Position numbers and translations under genes: made by a program. A stretch of DNA of 64,000 nt from Silene conica (lineage: Eukaryota; Streptophyta; Magnoliopsida; Caryophyllales; Caryophyllaceae): assembly GCA_029255685.2 (NCBI GenBank), contig CM055313.2:78718641-78782640 (forward strand), in the 5' to 3' direction. Below are positions 35,354 to 47,800 of the stretch, piece by piece (positions within the stretch are counted from its first letter, which is position 1; every line of letters begins with the position of its first letter). The notes below the pieces were generated by a model. That model ran no database searches. It was not told where the DNA came from and saw only the letters and a list, made by a program, of their open reading frames with translations.

Positions 35354-35849
35354 AGACGTCGCTATACGTCACTAAAGCAACCAAGATAATAACCAATTTT
35401 GACGGTACAACAAACAACAATAAAACATGCATAAAACAATACTAATTATAATAGATGAGCCACACTATCTTGGGGTATGGCGCGCAAAGCGCGCCATACA
35501 ACAACTAGTTAAAAGTAAATGTTGTTTGATTGAATGCGGGAACTTCAATTCATGTGGGAATTCCCACTTACCTAAGGGGGTCTAGGTAAGTGAGTTCCTA
35601 CATTATGTAGGAATTGAAGTTTCATGGGAAGTTCTAATTCCCATGAATTGGGCAACCAAACAATACTCAATTTTTCCACTTCCCATGATATTCCAATTCC
35701 CGTGATTTTAGAAGGTAACCAAACAACTCCTAAGAATATGAGTAAAACTTTAACCCAAAACTTGGGATATAAGATAAAACATCACTATTTTATTTCTTTC
35801 ACTGTGATGTTTTGTTAATCATAGACGTTATTTTTAATTTTTTACTCTT

Positions 35850-36025
35850 ATTATATCCGTCATAAGTTTGCGACGGGTCAAGTACACCCACTTGTTTAGA
35901 TAAGATAAAAATAAGAGTGCATAGAAAATCACACGTACTTTGTCTTTATCTTTCTAAATAAGTTTTATTTGACCCGTCATAAACTTGCGACGGATATTGC
36001 CGTTACAAATGAGAATTTGTGATTT
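35850..36025. repeat. MITE-like element with CCGTC...GCGACGGGTCA ends
   Basis: TATCCGTCATAAGTTTGCGA at 35854 is followed by CGGGTCAAGTA. The inverse TTTGACCCGTC through AACTTGCGACGGATAT lies at 35968-35998. Single arms of this family appear at 49128-49165 and 61748-61790. Confidence 0.65.
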
Positions 36026-36053
36026 TGGGTAGAATTATCTTGAGATTTAAGTA

Positions 36054-36700
36054 GCACTAAAACGGACACGGACACGGACACGGACATGAACACGAACACG
36101 AATACGGACACGTGACACGACATGTCATGAAATTTAGGGCACGAGACATGTTATTTAAATTTAATAAATATACATTTTATAGTTATAAATGTTTGATTTT
36201 ATTTTCGTAAAAATATTTAATTTTAAATAAGTGAAGGTAAAACTGTTTGATAATAAATCATTTACATTAACCAAGTGGTGTTAGTCCAGTGGTAAATGAG
36301 TTAAACCTTAAAGCTTGCAGAAATGCAGGAGTTGAGAGGGGTCGGGTTCGATTACCAGCTGGGGCGATGATCACTTGGCCACTGCAGCTCCGAAAGGGTG
36401 GCTTACATGGTCCATGTGGTGGTGCGAGAATGCATGGGCCCGGGGGATTAAACCCCTCTTCACCAAAAAAAAAAAAAAATCATTTTCATTTCTTATCTAA
36501 ACCAATATACTATTTAATATCTTTCGATAGCTGAAGAACATCATTCATCCAAACTGATGACCAAATACCGTGTACACGTGTTAGACATGTGCTCAAATAA
36601 ATGTAGAAAGTTAGACACGCCTTTATAGGTGTCCGACACGTTTCGCCGTGTGTTCTTGGAGTGTTGGTGTCGGACACGATACATCTCATTACAAGATGTG
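36054..36700. repeat. Inverted GACACG/CGTGTC-rich element interrupted by a SINE
   Basis: (ACGGAC)n starts near 36061, and GTGTCCGACACG, CGCCGTGTG and GTGTCGGACACG lie near 36630-36680. Between them is AT-rich DNA plus the SINE. Exact ends are unclear. Confidence 0.4.
36269..36476 (+). mobile_element. tRNA-derived SINE with poly(A) tail
   Basis: About 208 bp. The head carries a polymerase III A box (TTAGTCCAGTGG) and B box (GGGTTCGATTACC); the tail is a run of 15 A. Flanks AAATCATTTACATT (36255-36268) and AAATCATTTTCATT (36477-36490) form a 14-bp target duplication with one mismatch. The body includes GGCTTACATGGTCCATGTGG. Confidence 0.9.
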
Positions 36701-36839
36701 AATTGACGCTTTCATACACAGTATAATGTACTGTATAACTCATTTAAAGTACCCGAACTTCTTGCTTGTGACATCTCACAATCCTCCACTTATTTGCCAT
36801 TTCAGTTGTTCCCCACTTGCTTCATATAAGAGGTCACAA

Positions 36840-37130
36840 GCTTATGACGGAATAGTGCCGTCACAGGGGCGTCTCGAATAATTCGGAGGTCCTGTGCAAA
36901 ATAAAAATGGAGGCCCTCAAAATAAATAAAAATGGTTATGGCAAGGCTCGAACTCGGGTGGCATGGGCAATTAAAACATGTATTCACCAATGTGCTATCA
37001 CATTTTGGTTTATTTTTCATAATTTATATGAACACAAGGTCCAAAAATATGGAGGCCCAGTTCGCACGCTCGCCCCGCACTTGGTCATAGCCGCCCCAGC
37101 CGTCACGTCACAAATGATAATGATAATTTG
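36840..37130. other. Decayed repeat with GGGGCG ends
   Basis: AGGGGCGTCTCG at 36866 and CGCTCGCCCCG...GCCGCCCC near 37067-37098 flank a stretch containing GGCTCGAACTCGGG, an inverted tRNA-type B-box-like word. Probably an old element; family not determined. Confidence 0.3.
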
Positions 37131-38483
37131 TGTTAAAGTACATGCTTAATTTCAGCTCAACTCCACTTCATTTAACTCACTTCTTATTTCTTTACAAATT
37201 AACTTTATTCCAGTCTCAAATACTTCACTCCGTTCAGCAGTAAAAAACAGGCCTATAACCAACATATAGAAGCCGGATTAGTTAGCTGACGGGATTCAGG
37301 GTGACTTAGAGCAGCCAGCAAGATTTCGATAGTTTAGCTGTTGCCTGAATTCAGGAGCAGTTCGGGGTATCTTGACGTTATCTGCAAATTTGATGATATA
37401 TAAATATAGAAACCCCAAAAACGGTCCTCACAGTTTGGTGTAGGATCCAATAATTAAACTAATCTCCACCACGCCCTTCATACATTGGTAGTAGTTCAAT
37501 TGTTAACATCTTGTTGTGTCATTTAAAGTCGGGTTATATTAATTTAATTTACAAATAATGTCTTCTTTACTACTTTTGGGTTGAATCGGTATTTAGTTGC
37601 CTCCAAATTATGTTACTATCAACCTAAATTGTTTATTGAGTAGACTAATATAAGATGGTCAAGTCTCGGCTATTGTACTTGTATATTCATTTATCCTATC
37701 AAATATCCTTAAAATTCTTGCCTCGATTCATTAATCCGCATGGGTTTGAGATTTGTTAAGACATTATAAATTTAATTATTTAAATCACTTCTACATTTGT
37801 ATTATTGCCACTCTAAAAAATATGATTGGAATTTTGCAAATTTAATCCAAAAACTGAGTTTGATTCCGATATTGGGAATGAGTTTCTTTATCGTTTAAGC
37901 TAATTATGGATATTTGCCAAAAGATTGGATATTTGCTCCCAAAAATACTTATTTTTCTTATCATCGATTCTTAATTAACTTCTTGGAGTTTTTTTTATCA
38001 AATTTAGTTTGATGCTTATATTTCTGATCTTACATTGTAATTTTGCTATAATCTTGTACTCAGTAATTTTACGGATCAGGAATATTGTTATGCGGTTTTC
38101 TAATGTGTGTCCTCAATAATTTAAATGTGGATAAAGTATCTTGATCAATTTCTCACAAGTTCTTACAATAATTAATGACAATATCTTATTAATCTTTTCT
38201 GTTATAAAATAATCTTGAGACTCATGTTAGAAAAACCATTTTATATTTCAGGTACATACGAAAATATTTTTATATTCTCTTCTATTTTATATATGCTTCC
38301 CTATTTACTCATTCGTTATTCAGGTTTTCTTTCATATTTCGTTTTTTTATTTGTATAGTCCAAATTCAATAACACGTAAAATATAATATTATTTATTTTA
38401 CAAATTTATTTCCTTATTTTTTAGGTAAAAAAAGGAAGAATCGATATATAGAATATGAAAAGATATTTGGGAAATAAGTCCAA
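37131..38483. other. Intergenic DNA upstream of the phosphatase-fold gene
   Basis: AT-rich; no gene seen. A small MITE is noted at 38092-38238. Confidence 0.4.
38092..38238. repeat. Small MITE, CGGTTTTTCTAATGTGTG family, copy 1
   Basis: GCGGTTTTCTAATGTGTGTC at the left is matched by the inverse of ACTCATGTTAGAAAAACCA at the right. A related element is at 45826-45967 and a one-ended copy at 46213. Confidence 0.6.
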
Positions 38484-38491
38484 TATAAATA
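38484..38491 (+). promoter_or_regulatory. TATA box of the phosphatase-fold gene
   Basis: TATAAATA followed about 30 bases later by CATCTACTAACACTC, a typical plant initiation context. The coding start is about 365 bases downstream. Confidence 0.6.
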
Positions 38492-38693
38492 GGGAGTACA
38501 TGATTTCTCCCATCTACTAACACTCGGTTACTCACCTAACACAAAATTTGAACGCACTCTTTAATCTCAAAACAACCTCTAAACCCAATTCTTTCCTTCC
38601 TTTTCAACAGTCATTCTCACGTTCCATTCCATATAACACACACACACACAACACCACCCTCTTCTCAACTTCCTCCACTTCCTCCTCTTTTTC

Positions 38694-38735
38694 ATGCAAC
38701 CAACCATCCATATATTACGAGATCGTCTCTCATGA
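38694..38735 (+). other. Upstream open reading frame of 13 codons
   Basis: In the 5' leader an ATG opens MQPTIHILRDRLS and stops at TGA, 119 bases before the main start. It may lower translation of the main frame; conservation cannot be judged. Confidence 0.4.
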
Positions 38736-38854
38736 CACCTACTCTCAGTACTGCCAGTAATCCCACAACATACTGATACTACTACTCTTCTTTCTGCTTC
38801 TTATTCTGCAACCAACCATTAACCTAACTTAACATAACATTCCTTCTGCACACC

Positions 38855-41800
38855 ATGTTGAAACTCCTGAATAAGAACATCAGGCGACTATGTTCCCGTC
38901 TTCGACGTCGAAACTCCAACCCCAAAATCGTCATCAAAACGCTCGGAAAAACCAGTTCAGGAACCTACGATTACTACCAACATAGTCCCAAACGTTCAAC
39001 TGTTTACCCAAACACACAAAAAACTCATAAACCCATTAAAATTGCAACATTTAATGCTGCCTTATTCTCCATGGCACCTGCTGTCCCACCAAACTCCGCA
39101 CTACCTAACAGTACTAACACCAATCATACTGATCATCATCATCATCATCATGATCATCTTTTCCGTCCGTGTTCCGAGAAATCGAACCTTAAACCCTTTA
39201 ACGATCGACCAAAAGGGATACTCAAACAATCTCCTCTTCATCCCAGCACCACGAACTGTAACACTAATTCAGATACGTTGGTAAGCAGACAGCAGAAATT
39301 TGCTAAGTCAAGATTAAGGGTATCAATAAATTTGCCAGATAATGAGATATCCTTAGGGAGAAGTAGAAGATTAGACGAGTCGAGATCGATTTCGAGCTTT
39401 TCAGAAAGGAGTAATAGAACAATAGTTGATGTTCTTAGAGAACTGAATGCTGATATAGTGGGATTACAAGAGATTAAAGCAGAAGAAGGTAAAGAAATGA
39501 AACCATTGTCAGAATTAGCAGCTGCGTTAGGAATGCATTATGTATTTGCTGAAAGTTGGGCTCCAGAATATGGTAATGCTGTTCTTTCTAAATGGCCTAT
39601 CAAGAAATCTAAAGTTCAGAAAATCTTTGATGATTCCGATTTCAGGTTAGTTTATCTATGTCTTAACTCTTTGTTTATATTGCCGTTATTTCGGGTTTGA
39701 ACCAGGTTATGACTTATGAGTATCCGTTCTCGTGACTTTTCGGGAAGTCTTAAAACACTCGCTAATGTTTTTGTTTATTTTGATATTGCTAAATTAGGCA
39801 TCAAAATATTCTGATTATTTCCCCTGTTTTTCCTCTGCTTTTTCAATTTTTTATTTATATTTTTAATCAAAATGGCAATTTTGTGTTGAGACGTTTTCAT
39901 TGATTGAAAATAAATGTCAATTTTAGAAACTTTAGAAGATAAGCTACGTTCTACTTAATTTGGCAAAACTTGACTGCAGCTTTATGCCAGCATAGTTTGA
40001 TTCTCATAATATGGGGAAGATATGATGTCAAATGTCATTACAAATCTTAGGCTTTTTCCATCACAAATTCTTATGGAAGACGGGACACTATCCGTCAGAA
40101 GCTGAAGTTGAAGACGGATAGTGTGTCTCTCACAAAATGCAACTGACATACCCATGAAAAAACCTCATTTTTCCCACTTGCATCATTGTGAGAGGTATCC
40201 GTCTTCAGCAAAACTCTTTGTTTTTCCAATTCGAAAGTATCGATTGTGTTGATAAGGTAGTCGGGCTTTAACCCGTTAGTATATAACCGTAATAATTCTA
40301 TCCAATAATTGTAAATGATTTAGTTTAATAATTAAGACGGAGATACTAGGGATGATTGTATAGGGTCCGTATATTGTAATGTCCTTTTGACTTATTTGAC
40401 ACCTAAAAACAAGTGACTTTCTCCAATAACCGATTTAGCCTTTATTCTTTTTGTTTTAATTTAAACTTTTATTTAACCCACTTTAGTTTAGTTTAACTTA
40501 TTTCAACTTTATTCTTCTCACTTTAGCTAAGTTCAGTTCAATTCAGCTCACTCCTCTTTTAATTCAGTACGGTTTCATTTAACCTGAAAAAATAGGGCCA
40601 AACACTTGCATTGAAGGAGCTTAGTTTGTGAGGGAGGGAATACAGTTTGTAGAGTTTGTGGTGCATATTAAATTAAATTTTGTTATGAATACTTTACTTT
40701 ATTACAAGAAAAATAAAAATTGTAGAGAAAGCAAAAGAAAAAATAAAGTCAATGTCTAGAGTAGCTGGAGTTGAGCAAAGTTTTGTTCTTAACCTGTTGT
40801 AAGAATTAGCATATAAGAAGTAGCTTTTGAAGCAGTTGGTATAATGGTATCCTCTTAACTGTTTCCAGTGAAAAACAAGATAAAAAAGTTGCACATAATT
40901 TCTTTGAGAAAAGGAACTCACCTCACCTAATCTTTGGCAGCTTTAGAAGGGTATAATTATTCAATTCTTATACATGAAGCTTCTTAGAATGTTCATCCAT
41001 AACAATTGAATGAAAAAGATAGCCATTGGCTTTTGTAACAAGTCTCGCTTCTAACGGACATAATAACATATGCGTCATATTGTCATAAACTTTCAACAGG
41101 TTGGGTATTATCACTACTACAAAAAAGGCCTAAGACATCAATTATAAGACACCTGTTTTTTTTTCTAACAGATTTCTTAACGTTAGACACCGGTGATTTA
41201 ATATAACAAGTTTGCAATGTTTAAATAAGAAACCTGTCCTTCAGAATCCGGTTTCCTATATTTTAATTTTCAATTTATTAATAACTAGGAAACCTGTCCT
41301 CCGAAATCCGGTTTCCTATATGTTAATTTTCAATTTATTTAATAACTAAGAAACCTGTCCTCCAGAATCCGGTTTCCTATATATTAATTTTCAATTTATT
41401 TAATAACTAAGAAACCTGTCCTCCAGAATCCGGTTTCCTATATATTAATTTACAATTTATTTAATAACTAATAATAATAAATTATTCTTAAATAATATAT
41501 TGTTTAATTAATTCTACTAGATTCACCGAGCAATACATGCATACCTCTATCTCTTAACGGGTGTAAATAAGAGTGGTGTCATAGATAGGGGCGAACCCAC
41601 CTTAGAGCAAGGGGTAGCAGCCGGTACCCCAAACTTAAAAAAAATTGGTTTAAAAGACGATTTTTTGCGACCCCAAATATTGATAAATAGTAGATAATTA
41701 AATGTTATCCCAATAAATCTATAGTAAATATCTTGTGGCTCATTGGTAAAGCCATTAAATATCCTCCTTGTGGTCGTGGGTTCGAATCCCATTGCATGTA

Positions 41801-44800
41801 TTGTATTGATAACAGGTATAAGTCAAAGACACCAGTTATTAATAAAAACAAGTCTCTTAGTTAAGATACCAGTTCCTCCAACAGGTTTCTTAACCAAAGA
41901 CACCTATGATCTAAAAATGGTTTCTTAACCAAAGACACCTATGATCTAGACAGGTGTCTAAGGCCTTTTTCAACAGAAAATTTCCTATGTTACCTACACA
42001 CCACATCATTCTAATGATGTGGTGTTACCCACCAATAATAGTTTGTGAATTTGCCATGTATAATAAAAGAATAATTCAGCAAGATATTTTATAATCTCTA
42101 AGATTTCAATATCTTCTGATTTTCTCTACCATTATCTTTACTATTTATATTGCAGAAAATTTTGCCGCCAAAGATCACCAGGATTAATTGTTCTCTAATA
42201 TTCTTTTAAAATAAATACAAAAAATCGTAAATAATCGACAATCCGAAAAAATAACACTTGATAATAAAAACACTAAGGCTACTAAAATCTTACTAAGTTG
42301 ACTAAAAACTACATTATTTTAAGAACTTTGCTTTGACAGAGGAACACCGAGCTGATGCAATTCTTCTTTCTTTTTATCATCAATAGCTCTCAATTGATAT
42401 CTGTAACTGCAAGACAAACATAGAAAAAAAAATATGGAGTAAGTTTTAAACAAATGTTTCAAAAAAGATCACTAAACTTATACGGAGTATACAATTATAA
42501 AAGCTCAAACACAGAGTACAACTGAACTATATAAATTGTTAGCGTACAGCCGTACACAATGATATTGTGCTAAAAGAACCAAAAGTAAAAGAAAGTTATC
42601 CATTGATATACTTACCAGTATGTTCTTTACTTCTAGATTTTTTCCGCTTCTCAAGAACCCCTTTCTGTCTAGCGTTGGATTCACCAACAGGTCTTCTCTT
42701 AGTAGGATTTTTCACTTGCGGAATGTGATTACTTTCGCTGCCACAAATTTCATCACTTTCATCGTCATTCGAGTCCGAAGTACCATCGTCATTAGACAGA
42801 TTTATATTTGTGACATGGTCTTCTATCTCTTTTAACCATGCTGATAAATATTTTTCTGCAATATCAACTCCATTGGAATCTAGTATACTTTGATTAATTG
42901 CCTTATAAGCCTTGTGCATCAGAGAGCCTCTCATAAGTGTCACAGAATGCTTAGGAGTTCCATCTTTCAAGCTACTACTCCCAAGAGTCCCAACTATGTT
43001 TGCTCCTTTTTTCACATCTTTGGTCCATCTTTTGAGTATATAATTAGATGGAATCAAACTTACTCCATGTAAGTTTAAAACTTTCAAGGCATGACAACAT
43101 AATAAACCCTTTGATTCAAAGTTTTTACAAGAACAAGTCACTAAACCACACAATGGATTAAATCTAACAACATACTCAGCGGTTTTTGTCTCCTGTTCTA
43201 TGAGATGAAGATATTGAACACCGTCATTATTATACCCTTTCGCTATCAAAGATGACGATCGGAATTCAATATGTTGTCCATGTCTCAAATTATGAAAGAC
43301 GTTTGCTCTGCACAATATGAAAACTAGCAATATGGTTGATGCAAAAATTAAAGAAGCAATATACTACTGATAAAACACTTTGGCGGCAATTAATTCTAGT
43401 CATAAAACACTTTGGCGGCAAAATTAATTCTACTGATAAAACACTTTGGCGGCAAAATCTTCTGTAATATAATAGTAAAGATAATGGTAGAGAAGAATCA
43501 GAAGATATTGAAATCTTAGAGATTATAAAATATCTTGCTTAATTATTCTTATATTATACATGGCAAATTCACAAATTATTATTGGTGGGTAACACCACAT
43601 CATTAGAATGATGTGGTGTGTAGGTAACATAGGAAATTTTCTGCTTTTTCAACAGGTTTCTTTGGCGTTTTTTATAGTAGTGTATTTATGTGGAAAGATA
43701 AGACAAAATAGATTGCTACTTCCCACAAGAATAATATTTACCTTTCACAGCAATTTGTGTTAGTTTTGGTTGCTATACTTGCTAGTCTTTTCATGGTTTT
43801 GGCACATTACTCTCGATTGAATAGCTTTTTTTCTATAGCAAAAAACAACAAAAGAAAAGGGCAAAACTTGATGTATTGATTTATACTTGTAGCAAAATCT
43901 TGCAAGTAAGGAATCATTAAAAAAACAATTATTGCATATTTTCTTTCGCCCTCTTTCTTTGGAATTAAAATTATTCATCTCATATAAAATCAATTTAAAA
44001 ATTTTTAGCTCGGATAAATTCAATTTAGCTCAGATAGTTACTTTAGTTCAGAAATTTGGCTCACATGAGTTTAGTTTAGATTTAGAAAAATTCGAAACAT
44101 TTTAGTATAAAAGAAAATGATCTTCTTCTTTTCCATCATATACTTATTTCTATTCTTTGTAAAACATATTTTTATTAACAGTTAACAGATAAATAAAACA
44201 GGAAAAACTATTCTGTATTTATTACAAACCAAATAGTTTAGGTAATAGGATGATTCCAAAATCGAAAGCATCAAAAATAGTTACAACTCGTAAGTTAAAT
44301 GTAGTAATTTTGTACTCCCTAAGTTGCACAACTCAACAAGTTTAATTGCATTGCGAACTTTTATGTTATGGTCAACCATAGTTTTGGTCTTGTGTTTCCA
44401 TTTCTTGTGTTATACTCTATCCTACTTCATAGAATCGTGTTCTTTTTTTTAATATCCTCGCTCACTTTCAGTCAAATTATTATCCTTTAATTTTAACACA
44501 AGTGTACTAAATTGAGTGTGATTGAGTAAATTGTTCAACAAATATATTCTTCAAAATAGAACTGAGATACCTAAAATAAAATAGGATAACAAATAACCGG
44601 AACAAAAGGACTAGTCGTCAACATGTGTGTAAACATCTCACTGGAACAAAGGGAGTATTTTCTATACGTATTCATTGGCACAATTAGGCCCTGTTCTATT
44701 CGGGTGAAACAAGCTAAATTGAATTAATTAGAATAGAGCTTAATTGAACTAAATTGAGTGGAACTGAAGTGAAGTGATTTAATTGAATTAAAAGTCAATT

Positions 44801-47800
44801 TTGTGAATAGATTAATTGAACGTAAATAAAACTTCATGGAATACAACACAGAAAAATTAAAATGAAATAAAATTAAGCCAGAAAGAACAGGTCTAAGTAT
44901 CCGGCAAAATTGGTCCATAATACCTACGCATGCATTAAACTTTTTGCTATGGAGCATTTAACTTTATTCAATAAATATTAACTTTAACCATTATAATATC
45001 TTCACATGTATTTTATATACAAATGATGAACATTTTCATATAATCGTGTATGAAAAATTGTTCATTTTATATGTGGTGGGACAATATAGCTCACATTTAA
45101 CAATGATTAGCTACTAAAATTGAACAGAGACAATGTCAATGTGATAGGAAAAATAAAGTGGTTGTTTCTAAAATTATACTCTACTACGCCTCCCTCTATT
45201 ACGGTCATCTATTTATCTTTAATTTTTGACATAAAGTCGATAGAAGAGGAAAAAACTACTTACTTTTAAAGTAAGTAGAAAAATAATAATTGATCGAGAT
45301 ACCTAAAATAAATTACATAAATAAATGACTGAAACGAAAGGAATATTCGTTTCCGTCAGCAGGAGAAGAAGAAACAAATAATTGACCATACGATACGTTG
45401 ATTAATAATGAAAATAGACATGCATGAAAGTAGTAGGGTATTATATGTATGGAAACAAGCTCTAAAGGTATTCTTCTTTTTTGACGAAACCCTACCTAAA
45501 CTTTGGTGCATTTCTGATCAATATGCGACTCACAACACTTCACCAAAAGATCCGGGTTCTATCTTCTTTCGTTATCAACACAACAACATGCACTTGGCAC
45601 TCTGAGTTTCGGAATAAGCCTTCTAAGAGACGATCTTTAATAAAGTTAATTAAAAGACTATACAATCATGATTAAATATTAATGATAAAATAAAAAAAAC
45701 TTTTAATAAGTAATCATACTCCGTCATCATCAACGATAAAAAAGAAGTCACCAAAAACGGATGCAAGAGTGTGTATACATTTGACCAGGTCCTCCTGCAA
45801 AAGCTTATACTAATAATTAATAATAACGGTTTTTCTAATGTGTGCCCTTCGAACATACATTAATAATTTAAATACGGAAAGATTGATAACATATTCTCAT
45901 TTATTTCTTAAATAAAAAGTCATTTTTACCATAATTAATGAAAATATGGCAGACGTTAGAAAAATCGTAATATTAATATAATACGCATAGTTTTGGAGTA
46001 AGTTAGGAGTAATATATGGTACACTTGATATGGTAGTTGAGGTGGTCGGTGTTAAATAATTGGTGTTCTATTTATTTTAATATACAAGATCTATTTATTT
46101 TTGTTCTGTTTTATTCAAAGTGAAGCAATTTTGTTATCTATAATTATTCGGTAGGAAATTAAGAACGTACCTTAGACATAAGTACATAATTATACATTAA
46201 TAATTAATAATAACGGTTTTTCTAATGTGTGCCCTTAGACATAAGTACATAAGTGCTTTCAAGGATCCAATACGAAACGATTTCATATACAGGTTAAATG
46301 TAAGGAGGACGGTATCTCGAACATGTTACTATACTCCCCTTAGACTATAGTTCTCTGTGTTGCTTATAGGTTGCTTAGTTGAGTTGCTCATAGTATTCCT
46401 TGTACTCAAAACCAAATTTATTATTGGGTGGACGAGGTGTATCTTTACTGTGTGAGGATCCATACACGCAAGTTAAAGCACAAGGAAACATTACAAAATC
46501 AAGCATGACCGACATACAAATTTTTTAATTTTTGTCGTAATCGTTTGTTTATCTCTGATTAAAATGCTCTTTGCACATGTATGTGAACCCGTTTCTAGAT
46601 CTTTTTGCCCATTTCTGTATGTGAACCCATGTAAACACATTACAAGAGCTGCTGATGTAGCCTTCGATGTCATTTTCAATATGGGTCATCTATCATCTTG
46701 AAATCGTTTGCAGCAATACAGTTTTAGGACCATTCTATCAATCTATCATATGTATGTGGTAATGATGAACTGTGTGACTAATGAGTTGATATTAACAACA
46801 CATAGTAGAGCATTAATGGAGTCGTACTTGGTAAAATTCGATACGGAATTTGATGAAGAAAGAAAGCTGTTTAATTAAATGCAGGAATGTGTTAAAGACA
46901 ACAATAGAAGTACCTGAAGTAGGGGATGTTAATTTCTACTGTACTCATCTTGATCATTTAGACGAAAACTGGCGAATGAAGCAAATTAACGCCATTATTC
47001 AGTCTAATGACGCGCCTCATATTCTTGCCGGAGGTCTTAACTCTCTCGCCCACTCTGATTACTCTCACGAAAGATGGACTGATATTCTTAAAGTACGCCA
47101 CCCTCTTCAACTTTTTTTTTTTTTTTTTTTTAAGTTAATAGAAAAAAGTAATATGTTGTCTGGTTGAAACTAATTATCAAAAATTAGTCAGTAAATCGTT
47201 CACAGACTAGTTATCGTGATTCGTGAAATTTACAATGTCTCAGTACTACGAAGACATTGGAAAACCGATACCAAAGACAGAGGTGATGAAATTCTTGAAG
47301 GACAAGCAGTATACTGATGCAAAGGATTTCGCGGGAGAATGTGAATCTGTCGTCGTGATAGCCAAAGGCCAAAGTATGAAATTCTTGTTTTAAATGCATA
47401 TGTTTTCTCAAAGAAATGGTTAAGAGTTAAGACTCGACACTGGCACCACCAGCATTTAAACTCGACATTGGACTTATGGATCGGTCCCTGTTGGGACCGG
47501 CTTACATATGATATGTCGTGGACACGTATTAACTATGAATCGATGAATGACAAGAAGCTATGTTTCGGGCAGAGATTTCCTAATCTGTATTGACACTGTT
47601 TTGGGATGTAGGTGTACAAGGTACATGCAAATATGGTACAAGAGTCGATTATATACTAGCATCTCCGGGTTTGCAATACAAATTTGTGCCAGGATCCTAC
47701 TCAGTGTTCTCGTCTAAGGGTACATCTGATCATCACATCGTAACGGCTGACATATTGAAGGTCGAAAACATTCAAGAAATCGACCCGAAAAACAAACATC

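Larger units (their letters stand above)
31860..35508 (+). mobile_element. Non-autonomous Helitron, 3.65 kb
   Basis: It begins TCTTTCTCCCTTACTAAA right after an A and ends CTAG before a T, the canonical Helitron ends and A/T target. A 10-bp stem hairpin (TATGGCGCGC, AAA, inverse) lies at 35476-35498, seven bases before the final CTAG. Removing it joins CACGTGAA to TTAAAAGTAAATGTTG, which matches the uninterrupted CACGTGAATTAGAAAATGTTG of the related MITE at 23162. That empty site fixes both ends. No Rep/helicase is visible. The interior includes tandem arrays, a foldback and duplicated segments. Confidence 0.88.
31784..35730. mobile_element. PIF/Harbinger-like MITE, copy 2, split by a Helitron
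   Basis: Outer ends GGGGTCGTTTGGTTC (31784) and AACCAAACAACTCC (ending 35730) are inverted, flanked by TAA on both sides (31781-31783 and 35731-35733). The body is 31784-31859 plus 35509-35730. It shares sequence with copy 1 at 23093. Confidence 0.8.
41112..43682. mobile_element. Non-autonomous CACTA element, interrupted by a MULE
   Basis: Left end CACTACTACAAAAAA, right end TTTTTTATAGTAGTG, flanked by TAT on both sides (41109-41111 and 43683-43685), as CACTA elements make 3-bp duplications. Without the nested MULE it would be about 0.9 kb. It contains a 60-61 bp tandem array (41229-41471), direct repeats of CTTAACCAAAGACACCTATGATCTA (41889 and 41927), and no transposase. Confidence 0.88.
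43686..46884 (+). other. Intron 1, right part
   Basis: AT-rich DNA with MITE-like pieces (44687-44893, 45826-45967). A 40-base phrase TTAATAATAACGGTTTTTCT and flanks occurs at about 45813 and 46200. CTTAGACATAAGTACATAA occurs twice near 46172 and 46234. No gene seen. Confidence 0.4.

Noticed and set aside
41740-41800. tRNA gene (TGGCTCATTGGTAAAGCC ... GGGTTCGAATCCC)
   Set aside because: A-box and B-box-like words are present, but no anticodon arm or acceptor stem could be paired; more likely part of a repeat.
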